Shown: one piece after another, positions 16,768 through 23,870 of the stretch
How positions within the stretch are numbered: the first letter of the stretch is position 1
Layout: every line of letters starts with the position of its first letter
Assembly (NCBI GenBank): GCA_964568675.1
Contig: CAZMQV010000029.1
Location: 1-37,997, forward strand
Source of the DNA: UPXZ01 sp964568675
Lineage (GTDB): Bacteria; Bacteroidota; Bacteroidia; Bacteroidales; Paludibacteraceae
Reading direction: 5' to 3'
DNA: 37,997 nt
Translations under genes and position numbers: made by a program
Notes under the pieces: generated by a model
What the model saw: only the letters and a program-made list of their open reading frames with translations
Database searches by the model: none
What the model was told of the DNA's origin: nothing

Positions 16768-18417
16768 TTAATTATTCACTTTACTTAAGAGAAGTTTTAA
16801 TCCTATTCCGGAAATTCCATCCAAGCCTAAAGGCAAATCTTCTAATTTCTTTTCTTTATCAAAAGACAAAGATAAAACATCAAAAACAGAAGGTTTTTCT
16901 AATGGTTTCTTATTATCATAATAATCAACAAAATCAAATACCGAATCCATACAATCATACATAATATCTTCGTTATTTATTAGAGATTGTACCCTGAGAT
17001 AAATATCATTTAAAAATGTTGGATCAAATGGATTATCTAAGTTTTCTGTTTCAATAGTATAAAGCCGAGACAGAACATAAATTATTATTCCACCTAAACC
17101 ATATTCTCTGTTAAGATTGAGCATTTTTGGAGGATTCAGTTCCATTACCCGCCTATCAAAATCTTCCAAAACTACATTGATATCCAATTCTATAAAACCT
17201 TCCTGATATAAATGTTGAATGCCCCAGCCTATACCGGCTATTCCTGTTTTTAATCCGTAATGTATATCCAACTGAATACTTTCCACTATTTCATCGAGCA
17301 TGATTTCTGCATGTTCAACACTTTTTTGAAATTGGAAAGTACGTCCGTAATGAAACAAAAATAGAACAATCCCCATACGTCCTTGCAACAGCCCGATATC
17401 GAATGGCATTTCTTTGGATGTTAATAATGAAAATATCTTATGCAATAATTCTGTATTATTTTCTTTTGTTTTGTTAAAATATTTATAGGATTGATTCATA
17501 TCCTCGAAAAAAGAGAAATCTCGTGTAAAAATACTTGTATAATACTCCTTAAGTTTTAAAATTTCATCACGGTATTTATGTGAAACAAGCAAAGACTCAG
17601 GAAATGATTCGGCATAGCCGGCTCTGGCTTCAGCCCATAATTCTTTTTTTAAGTCAATAGGAAAAAACAAGTCTGCTATAAGTACTTGATTATATAATCT
17701 ATAGGTTAATGGAAGAGGATATGGAGACTTTTTCCTATAAATATGTCCGATTACAACATCTTTTAATAATTTGCAAGTGCCACCTTCCATCCATACTTTC
17801 ATGCTGATATAAGGTTCATCACTCCCCCAATATCTCAAACCATTTAATCCTTTAAGATATTGCCAGTACGTTTTACTACACGCATAAGCAGCTCCTAATA
17901 CGCAGACTATAGGGATTGTTTTTTGTAGTGTAATATCAAACGGTACATCATGCTGCCAACTGGCGCTAATTAGTTCTTCTCCAGCATCATACATAATACA
18001 AGCCCCTAATGTATTGGAAGCATTTTGAGGATCGACCAATTTTCCATCTTGTCTTGATAAAAAGTAAGTTTGAGTACACAATAAGGTGCGGGAATCTTTT
18101 TCTAATTCTTCTATAATTCGATTAAGCCACGTCTGATTATAAAAACGCATGTGGGCATCTAACAATAAAAAATACGGGGTTTGGCATAATTCAATTCCTT
18201 TATCCCTTGAGGCTGCAACACCGATGCGTTCTTCATTCTCTACATATAAAGCTCTATATTTATCCGCTACACTTTTATAATCATATCCGTCATCCGAAGC
18301 ATCATTAATCAGTATTACATCTATCTCATCTTCTAAATACTGATACATATTCGCAAGGGTTTGTTCTACTTCCTCCTTCTCTAATAGAAAGGGGATAATA
18401 ATAGTTAAACGTTTCAT
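16768..18417 (-). CDS. Polypeptide-GalNAc-transferase-like glycosyltransferase fused to a LanC-like domain
   Basis: A 549-residue two-domain protein, cytosolic by sequence. Residues 1-260 are a GT-A fold. They reproduce, in order, the landmarks of eukaryotic polypeptide N-acetylgalactosaminyltransferases: VILINDASDDG, NEERIGVAASRDKG, the DxH metal motif in LLLDAHMRF (Asp87, His89), YWGSDEPYISMKVWMEGG (about 196-213, compare WGGEN..S.R.W.CGG) and GHIYRKKSPY (224-233, including a metal-ligand His). Residues about 325-549 show LanC-type Gly-rich turns: GLLQGRMGIVLF, GLKTGIAGIGWGI, YGLGGIIIYVL and GLDGISGIGLKLL. The Cys/Cys-His zinc site of lanthionine cyclases is absent, so thioether formation is unlikely and the toroid may bind the leader. 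I infer O-glycosylation of Ser/Thr in the precursors. It lies between tlpA and the exporter, 30-35 bases from each. Confidence 0.75.
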   Translation of the reverse strand: MKRLTIIIPFLLEKEEVEQTLANMYQYLEDEIDVILINDASDDGYDYKSVADKYRALYVENEERIGVAASRDKGIELCQTPYFLLLDAHMRFYNQTWLNRIIEELEKDSRTLLCTQTYFLSRQDGKLVDPQNASNTLGACIMYDAGEELISASWQHDVPFDITLQKTIPIVCVLGAAYACSKTYWQYLKGLNGLRYWGSDEPYISMKVWMEGGTCKLLKDVVIGHIYRKKSPYPLPLTYRLYNQVLIADLFFPIDLKKELWAEARAGYAESFPESLLVSHKYRDEILKLKEYYTSIFTRDFSFFEDMNQSYKYFNKTKENNTELLHKIFSLLTSKEMPFDIGLLQGRMGIVLFLFHYGRTFQFQKSVEHAEIMLDEIVESIQLDIHYGLKTGIAGIGWGIQHLYQEGFIELDINVVLEDFDRRVMELNPPKMLNLNREYGLGGIIIYVLSRLYTIETENLDNPFDPTFLNDIYLRVQSLINNEDIMYDCMDSVFDFVDYYDNKKPLEKPSVFDVLSLSFDKEKKLEDLPLGLDGISGIGLKLLLSKVNN

Positions 18418-18452
18418 CCTTATTGACTAACTAATTGTTTTGAACTCATTTA

Positions 18453-19943
18453 TCAAAATATTGATCCAATACTTGTTTTTAATTCATCCGTATTACCTGG
18501 ATATGGCAGTTCGTTTTCTAAGATATTACCTTCTTTATCTACCAAACAATAGCGAGGAACTCCAATACCTTTTCCTTCAAATAAGGTGTTATTAATATAC
18601 ATGTCCAATTCTTTATTAGATCTTAAGTGATAGCCATTCAGATTGAAGGCTTTTATTGCCTCTCTCCAATGTGTATCATTTGCATCATCATCTAAAGAGA
18701 TATAAACTGGAATGATATTTTTATAATTTAATAGTAGTTCATGGACTTTATCAGTATGTTTAAATTGACCAATGCAAGGGCCGCACCATGTTGCCCATAT
18801 ATCGATATAAAGAATTTTTTGACTCAGGTCGTCCACTTTACTGAAATCTTCAAATGTATTGATTGTATCTTCAATATATTTTATCCCACTGTTATTTGCT
18901 GTTCTTAATACCTCCAATAGTTCGTCGTGTTTCTCTATAAGGTAAGGAAGAATGGGGTTTTGAGGTCTAATCTTTGATATGTATGCCAACATTTCAGAGT
19001 TGCCTCTTGGGTCGCGATTTTCAATATTTGACAATACCTCTGAGGCCAAAAGCTTACACTGGTATTCTTCAGGCGCAACTACAAAACCAATTTCGCTGGG
19101 TTTTAGAAAATTTACCCATGTGTTTTCTGAGAGTAATTCTTCTTTCGATTTCTCATCTAACTTTTGGTATATAGTTGTAAAATAATTACTCAATAGTACA
19201 CTAAATGTTGTGTATTTAAATATCTCTCCCGAGTCTATCAAGGGGCGTACTCTATCAAATAGTTCTTCTATCTTATGTTCTATCTTTATCGAATCTGCCT
19301 TATTTGCCTCTGCTAGAAATTTACTTCTATAATAGCGAGGAGCTATAGCGGCAACAAAAATATTAAAATCATTTCTTGTAATTTCTGTAAACTTCGGTGA
19401 TATCATATTTACGGCTGCAAGGCTGTCTATACTATTTGACAATATAGAGAATTGGTTATCAATAAAAAGTGAATACTCTTCGTAGCCCGATTCAACAGGA
19501 AAAAAGTATGATGAGTTTAAAAAATCGTAATTAAAACCTTTTCGATAATTGTGAAATTCATAATCCTGTTTATCAATGCCGTCGTAGTCGTATTTCCATT
19601 CTCCTTTGTGGGTAATTGTAACACGACGACCTTGTAATATCGGAAAATTAATACTACCGCCATCGTAAAAAGAGCAACTCACAAACTGGTAATCATTCAC
19701 ATCCCAACTGTATGTACAAGTTCCGGCAGAGTCGGTGTAAACTGTATCTGTGAGTATGTGAATGTAGGTATTATCTATTTCTTTCGCTATGTGAATAGAA
19801 GTGTTAGGTTTAGCTTTGAACACAATCGTAGTGTTTTGGCTTACAGCGCTTGTCATGCCAACAAAGAGCCAACAAAAACTAAAAATAGTTGATAATTTAT
19901 GGTGTCTGCTACCAGTACGCTTGGTTGAGTGTGTTGTAATCAT
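18453..19943 (-). CDS. TlpA-like thiol-disulfide oxidoreductase (third cassette)
   Basis: A 496-residue exported protein. A hydrophobic segment (about 17-33) ending SAVSQ is the signal peptide. Residues about 36-360 are a Bacteroidetes-type N-terminal region: beta-rich at first, then helical, of unknown function, with three Cys. Residues about 365-496 form the thioredoxin domain, with WATWCGPC (Cys387, Cys390) and the cis-Pro loop GIGVPRYCLVD. Such proteins act in the periplasm as disulfide reductases or isomerases. This copy follows the third precursor and precedes the glycosyltransferase-LanC-like gene by 35 bases. It is clearly diverged from the two TlpA proteins upstream. Shuffling disulfides of the six-Cys peptides is the natural role, though not proven. 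Confidence 0.82.
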   Translation of the reverse strand: MITTHSTKRTGSRHHKLSTIFSFCWLFVGMTSAVSQNTTIVFKAKPNTSIHIAKEIDNTYIHILTDTVYTDSAGTCTYSWDVNDYQFVSCSFYDGGSINFPILQGRRVTITHKGEWKYDYDGIDKQDYEFHNYRKGFNYDFLNSSYFFPVESGYEEYSLFIDNQFSILSNSIDSLAAVNMISPKFTEITRNDFNIFVAAIAPRYYRSKFLAEANKADSIKIEHKIEELFDRVRPLIDSGEIFKYTTFSVLLSNYFTTIYQKLDEKSKEELLSENTWVNFLKPSEIGFVVAPEEYQCKLLASEVLSNIENRDPRGNSEMLAYISKIRPQNPILPYLIEKHDELLEVLRTANNSGIKYIEDTINTFEDFSKVDDLSQKILYIDIWATWCGPCIGQFKHTDKVHELLLNYKNIIPVYISLDDDANDTHWREAIKAFNLNGYHLRSNKELDMYINNTLFEGKGIGVPRYCLVDKEGNILENELPYPGNTDELKTSIGSIF

Positions 19944-19990
19944 CTTTTTTTTTAGTTTGATTTATATTTATACAATAATTGAAATATTAG

Positions 19991-20017
19991 GCAGTATGGT
20001 TATTGCAACCATACTGC
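19991..20017 (-). promoter_or_regulatory. Hairpin between precursor 3 and the following tlpA
   Basis: A perfect 11-bp stem (gcagtatggtt with aaccatactgc) with a 5-base loop lies 25 bases past the precursor 3 stop codon. No T-run follows on the minus strand. It may stabilise or partly terminate the precursor transcript. Confidence 0.55.
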
Positions 20018-20042
20018 TTAAAGTTAGATTTTAATTGTCTCT

Positions 20043-20228
20043 TTATTGTTTACAGACAGCGGCAGCTAACGTCGAACACGCTACGTCGCAAGATACATAG
20101 TATTTTTTACCATCAGGACATGCACACGCCTGCAAGCAATGAGTTGTAGCAGCGCCTGTACCGCCGAGAATGTGTTTCATTTCCGAATTACTAAGAACTT
20201 TAGCATCGTTTAGTTGAAGTTTTTTTAA
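20043..20228 (-). pseudogene. GG-leader, six-Cys peptide precursor 3, lacking its start codon
   Basis: The frame reads LKKLQLNDAKVLSNSEMKHI, then LGG, then a 38-residue core beginning TGAATTHC and ending AVCKQ. The leader matches precursor 1 from its fourth residue on, including the GG cleavage site. The core has six cysteines (core positions 8, 12, 14, 24, 28, 36). The first three codons (Met-Lys-Ser) are missing: upstream in frame comes a TAA, because the tail of the preceding tlpA is joined to the leader inside an A-tract. The only ATG left (at 20180) is six codons before the cleavage site and would leave too little leader. It could be silent, or translated from a non-standard start coupled to the tlpA stop, which it overlaps. 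The core itself looks undamaged. Confidence 0.75.
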
Positions 20229-21277
20229 TTAAATCTGCTGTCCAACCATTTTTCTAAACTGTCTCCTTGAAAGTTTATCAGTAGAATATATCCATCCTTA
20301 TTTATTAAAAAAGTAGATGGAACTCCGTTCAAGTAATATTTTTTGTAAAGAGTATCTTTTTCATTACCATTTTTAAGTACTAACTGTTCCCAAGGCATAT
20401 TTTCTTTCTGCAAAGCATTTTTCCAACTGTTTTTATCAGCATCAATGGATATACTTAACACCGTTAATCCTTTATCTTTATATTTTTCATACGTTTTTTT
20501 TACATTCGGTATATCTGCCCTGCAAGGAGAACACCAACTCGCCCAAATATCAACAAACAGAAAAGTTGTCTTACCAATATAATCGGACAACTTTCGATTG
20601 TTCCCATCTATATCCGCAAATTCATAATCAGGAATTCTCTGACCAATTAGTTTCCCTGATTGAATGCTGATTTCATTTGCTGATTTCAAATATTTTATTC
20701 TTGGCATTTGTTTTAATCGTTCGGACATCAAATCATAGTATTCAAAAAAATAGGGATAGTTTGTAGGAGAATTGGAAAAAATCTGATAACCCGCAATATC
20801 ATCATGGTGTTTTGCTAAAAATCTTTTTCGGAACTCCTTAAACCTAAGTGATGCTGATGTATCATTTTTATTTTTAAAAATAGCCTGAGCGCTATCAAGA
20901 TAATGCGCGATCTCATCATTGAAATAAGTCCCTTTGACTCTGGAGTTCAAACTATTAGAGTTATTAATATCCACATAAATATCTCCTGATTCTAAAATCG
21001 GCACTAAAAAGAATCTGAAATTTCGAGGAGAGTTAGTTTCAAAAAATAAATTCGAAAGAATATCTGGATATGCTTTTCCGTGGAAATAAAAACTTCCATT
21101 TTTAATGGTATCTCTTAAAGTTATTCTCGAAGTGTCATTTACTAAAATTTGTAAATAAACACATTGTCCATTAAAATCAGGACTTATTGTGCCCTTCATC
21201 CGAAATTCTTCATTTTTTGAATAGCTGTTTTGCAGCAACAGCAGAGTTAATACAAGTAATAAGTTTCTTTTTAACAT
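20225..21277 (-). CDS. TlpA-like thiol-disulfide oxidoreductase with DUF4369-like N-terminus (second cassette)
   Basis: A 350-residue exported protein. Residues 1-20 are a signal peptide (Leu-rich, NSYS end). Residues about 24-120 form the beta-rich domain that precedes thioredoxins in many Bacteroidetes (DUF4369-like: MKGTISPDFNGQCVYLQ). Residues about 205-350 form a TlpA/AhpC-like domain with WASWCSPC (Cys249, Cys252) and cis-Pro in GVPSTFLINKDG. It follows precursor 2 by 82 bases, and its last codons overlap the truncated leader of precursor 3. Its C-terminal 66 residues occur again, with 61 identical, in the fragment at 21874-22079. Likely role: disulfide isomerisation or reduction of the exported peptides in the periplasm. 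Confidence 0.85.
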   Translation of the reverse strand: MLKRNLLLVLTLLLLQNSYSKNEEFRMKGTISPDFNGQCVYLQILVNDTSRITLRDTIKNGSFYFHGKAYPDILSNLFFETNSPRNFRFFLVPILESGDIYVDINNSNSLNSRVKGTYFNDEIAHYLDSAQAIFKNKNDTSASLRFKEFRKRFLAKHHDDIAGYQIFSNSPTNYPYFFEYYDLMSERLKQMPRIKYLKSANEISIQSGKLIGQRIPDYEFADIDGNNRKLSDYIGKTTFLFVDIWASWCSPCRADIPNVKKTYEKYKDKGLTVLSISIDADKNSWKNALQKENMPWEQLVLKNGNEKDTLYKKYYLNGVPSTFLINKDGYILLINFQGDSLEKWLDSRFN

Positions 21278-21313
21278 TGTTGTAAGTTTTATGACAATTT
21301 TATTAAACTATGA

Positions 21314-21353
21314 AAATAATACATATTTGAAAGTATTCAAATATGTATTATTT
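21314..21353 (-). promoter_or_regulatory. Strong hairpin between precursor 2 and tlpA
   Basis: A perfect 17-bp AT-rich stem (21314-21330 with 21337-21353) and a 6-base loop lie 6 bases past the precursor 2 stop codon. No T-run follows. It is equivalent in position to the hairpins after precursors 1 and 3. Confidence 0.6.
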
Positions 21354-21359
21354 AAAATA

Positions 21360-21643
21360 TTAACGACAATAACAATACCAACCTGTTATTTTTTGTACAA
21401 CACTACCAGAACTTTCATATTTAGGAGCTATATCACAAATTTGTTGATATTCACCAATTTTAGGGCAAGTTCCTCCACAATATAAACTTGAAGCATCTTC
21501 CCCTCCGACACTCCCATTACAAGTAGATTTTGTTCCGGAACCACCGCCTGTTGTAGCAGCGCCTGTACCGACGAGAGTGTGTTTCATTTCCGAATTACTA
21601 AGAACCTTAGCATCGTTAAGCTGAATTTTTTAAATGATTTCAT
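21360..21643 (-). pseudogene. GG-leader, six-Cys peptide precursor 2, frameshifted in the leader
   Basis: The start MKSFKK (ATG at 21643) is intact, but the A-tract after it has six A instead of the seven needed. Translation from the ATG therefore ends after 19 codons. With one added A the leader would read MKSFKKIQLNDAKV, LSNSEMKHTL, matching precursors 1 and 3. A second lesion changes the cleavage motif from LGG to LVG. The 68-residue core begins TGAATTGGGSGTKSTC and ends WYCYCR, with six cysteines (STC, LYC, GTC, QIC, YCYC). The core is uninterrupted and cysteine number is conserved. Either the gene is recently dead, or the A-tract allows slippage (phase variation); the lost GG favours a dead gene. 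Confidence 0.78.
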
Positions 21644-21649
21644 AATCGA

Positions 21650-21745
21650 AAATTTTAATCGTTTGTAAAATTAATTATTTTGAGGTTATTTACTTTCAAG
21701 TGAGTAGCTAATTCACTCGCTTCACTCTGTAACCATCCAAGGTAA
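21650..21745 (-). promoter_or_regulatory. 5' region shared by precursors 1 and 2
   Basis: Going upstream from the precursor 2 start, the sequence attattttga, a short spacer, then ttcaag, gtagcta and actcgcttc resembles 23775-23840 upstream of precursor 1 over roughly 80 bases at similar spacing. It is a candidate promoter/untranslated leader copied with the gene. No TAnnTTTG box is visible in it. The stretch 21746-21864 up to the tlpA fragment shows nothing else. Confidence 0.4.
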
Positions 21746-21873
21746 AGAGATTTGGATATCCAAAATATATTGAATAATACTATCTTCAATCTTAAATATA
21801 AGAACTAGTAAATTTTACAAGTTATAGGTAAACAATGAATTATTCTCGTCATTCAATAATAATATTTGTTTTT

Positions 21874-22079
21874 TTAATTAAATCTGCTATCCAACCATTT
21901 TTCTAAACTGTCTCCTTGAAAGTTTATCAGTATAACATATCCATCTTTATTTATTAAAAAAGTAGATGGAACTCCGTTCAAGTGATATTTTTTGAAAAGA
22001 GTATTTTTTTCATTACCATTTTTTAGTACTAACTGTTCCCAAGGCATATTTTCTTTTTGCAAAGCATTTTTCCATCTGT
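21874..22079 (-). pseudogene. 3' fragment of a duplicated tlpA gene
   Basis: The last 66 codons (WKNALQKENMPWEQ to LEKWLDSRFN and stop) repeat the C-terminus of the TlpA encoded at 20225-21277, with 61 of 66 residues identical. Homology stops abruptly near 22079; the CxxC half is absent, so no oxidoreductase can be made. The frame continues upstream into about 44 unrelated codons (to 22206) that contain four Cys and start only with TTG. The fragment is a footprint of cassette duplication followed by deletion. Confidence 0.85.
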
Positions 22080-22219
22080 CGCAGACATCTGGAGGTGCTT
22101 TACAACTTAAGATTAAAGATACATTGTTTTTGACAGAACAAGTCACAAGTAAATACTTGAGAAGGTGTGAACTTGAGCCATCTGAAGATATTACCCGAAA
22201 AATCAATAGACCTCACAAG

Positions 22220-23362
22220 CTACTTATTTATGTACTTTTCTAATATGGAACTTAAACCTGTAGCTAATAATATTGTCTTCTTTCCATCCAGTAATATGGT
22301 TGTATCTATGCCATCTTCAATAATATTCCCCTTATTATCTACCAAAAGAAAAACGGGAACTGCGTTAATACCAAAAACATCACTTACTTTAGTGTTGGAT
22401 TCCGAAAAACCTGCTAAATTATTCCATTCAATTGGATATTTATTTAAAGCTTTTTCCCAATCTTTTTTATTTGTATCTACAGATAAACTAACAAAAGAAA
22501 CATTACTTCCGTATTTCTTATACAACTCTTTTAACAATGGAATTTCTCGAATACAAGGAGCACACCAACTTGCCCAAAATATAATTAACCCCAATTTTTT
22601 ATTACCAATAAACTTATCAAAAGTATATTTTTCGCCTTTTATGTCATAAAAAACAAACTTAGAGGCAATGCCTTCGTTGGTAAATATCTTTTTGTTTTGA
22701 ATATAATTTTCTATTTGTGCCCAACTTGTATATTTACTTAACGAAGTGTCAAATAAATGCATGGCAAGTACTAAAGAATCAATAGGATAATTTGGCTTAC
22801 TCTCATTTATTATTTGGAGCAAACGCGGATTGGATGGGTGCTGCCTGATAATATCAAAATTTATAATTTCACCACTACTATTTGTAAACTTATGATTTTG
22901 ACTGAAATCAGCTAACCGCATCATCTCACAATCAGTAGCAGGGGAATTTTGTATCTTTCCAGGTATAACATCCTTCAGTTCAGAGGAATACAAAGTATTA
23001 ATATCTATGGTAGTATTACTATTGTCTAACCAAACTGTACCATAAAAGATTGGTGGATTGTAATAACTATTAACGAAAGAAATACTCTTTTCTATACTAT
23101 CTTTTATAGTTGCAAATAAATACCCCATAGTTATCTCCGGAATTTGATCATAGACGTATTTATATTTATCCTTTACAATAGCAGATGAATCTAAAAGTAC
23201 TAATTTATTTCTTCCATCTTCCATCTTTTTCCAAGCTTTAAGGGTAACTGTACCCATTGTAGATTCGGGAAACTGTATTTCAATAGAGCAAGTATTGTTT
23301 TGCGAAAATAAAGTGCTTGAGATAAGCAATATTAATCCGAAAATAAAAACATTTTTTTTCAT
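22220..23362 (-). CDS. TlpA-like thiol-disulfide oxidoreductase (first cassette)
   Basis: A 380-residue exported protein. The frame is open from 23422, but MKKNVFIFGLILLISSTLFS at 23362 is a textbook signal peptide and the better start. Residues about 24-235 are a beta-rich, then helical N-terminal region of the sort found before Bacteroidetes TlpA domains. Residues about 238-380 carry FWASWCAPC (Cys267, Cys270), SVDTNKKDWEKAL and the cis-Pro loop NAVPVFLLVDNKG. It follows intact precursor 1 by 85 bases, the same order as in the other two cassettes. Its sequence is well diverged from the other two TlpA proteins, which fits each being tuned to its own peptide. Confidence 0.87.
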   Translation of the reverse strand: MKKNVFIFGLILLISSTLFSQNNTCSIEIQFPESTMGTVTLKAWKKMEDGRNKLVLLDSSAIVKDKYKYVYDQIPEITMGYLFATIKDSIEKSISFVNSYYNPPIFYGTVWLDNSNTTIDINTLYSSELKDVIPGKIQNSPATDCEMMRLADFSQNHKFTNSSGEIINFDIIRQHPSNPRLLQIINESKPNYPIDSLVLAMHLFDTSLSKYTSWAQIENYIQNKKIFTNEGIASKFVFYDIKGEKYTFDKFIGNKKLGLIIFWASWCAPCIREIPLLKELYKKYGSNVSFVSLSVDTNKKDWEKALNKYPIEWNNLAGFSESNTKVSDVFGINAVPVFLLVDNKGNIIEDGIDTTILLDGKKTILLATGLSSILEKYINK

Positions 23363-23390
23363 ATTTGTATTTTTTTTGATTAAATAGTTC

Positions 23391-23426
23391 AAGATTGTCC
23401 TCATATTATTAATATAAAACAATCTT
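23391..23426 (-). promoter_or_regulatory. Nested hairpin between precursor 1 and tlpA
   Basis: An 8-bp stem (aagattgt, 23391-23398, with acaatctt, 23419-23426) encloses a second inverted repeat (atatta t taatat, 23403-23415). It begins 21 bases past the precursor 1 stop codon, in the same position as the hairpins after precursors 2 and 3. Confidence 0.5.
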
Positions 23427-23447
23427 AAACCAAATAAAACTATAAGA

Positions 23448-23753
23448 TTATGCTTCTTTTGTACAATGACTTACGCCATTTACATTGCCATCATATCCAC
23501 CAGCAGAACAGTAACATGTAATTGACCCATTTTGCATAGTTCCTTCACAAGTACCGGAAATTTCGCGTTTCTTAATTCCATACTCATTCAATTCTACAAC
23601 TGAACATTGAACGCCAAGTTTACAGTGAGCATCTAAAAGCGATGCACTTGTACCTGTACCACTTCCAGTTCCTGTTCCCCCCAAGATATTTTTCATCTGA
23701 GAGTTACTCAATACTCGAGCATCGTTTAACTCGATTTTTTTTAATGATTTCAT
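23448..23753 (-). CDS. Intact GG-leader peptide precursor 1 (six-Cys core)
   Basis: A 101-residue precursor. The 26-residue leader reads MKSLKKIELNDARVLSNSQM then KNILGG. This is the charged/Leu pattern and double-glycine end of Bacteroidales natural-product leaders (TIGR04149-like, recalled, not searched) and the substrate type of C39 transporters. The predicted 75-residue core starts with a 10-residue mucin-like run (TGTGSGTGTS) and has six Cys in the order HC, QC, GTC, TCYC, SHC. There are no Cys in the leader. An even Cys number, a VKOR-DsbA gene just upstream and a TlpA gene just downstream point to three disulfides. The Thr/Ser run is a plausible acceptor for the cluster's GalNAc-transferase-like enzyme. 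Its activity (toxin, signal or other) cannot be read. It is the only undamaged precursor in the window. Confidence 0.88.
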   Translation of the reverse strand: MKSLKKIELNDARVLSNSQMKNILGGTGTGSGTGTSASLLDAHCKLGVQCSVVELNEYGIKKREISGTCEGTMQNGSITCYCSAGGYDGNVNGVSHCTKEA

Positions 23754-23774
23754 TTCTTTTATTTTGATGATTAA

Positions 23775-23850
23775 TAATTATTTTGAATGATATTTTTCAA
23801 GCAGTTAGCTACTCCACTTGCGTTGCTTCCTCATTCGCAGTTGCAATGTA
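23775..23850 (-). promoter_or_regulatory. Precursor 1 upstream region, similar to that of precursor 2
   Basis: This part of the 117-base gap between the VKOR-DsbA gene and precursor 1 shares attattttga, ttcaag and (t)tagcta blocks with 21650-21745 at similar distances from the start codon. Conservation outside the coding region suggests a promoter or untranslated leader. No canonical -7 box is seen, so the function is inferred. Confidence 0.4.
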
Positions 23851-23870
23851 TGTTTTTGACCAGAAACTTT

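Noticed and set aside
16768..18417. Lanthipeptide synthesis by the LanC-like domain
   Set aside because: The zinc ligands of LanC are missing and no LanB/LanM dehydratase is present, so thioether rings are unlikely.
21992..22243. 83-codon plus-strand frame with a fairly protein-like charged tail
   Set aside because: Half of it is antisense to the tlpA fragment, it overlaps the end of the next tlpA, and no family is recognised.
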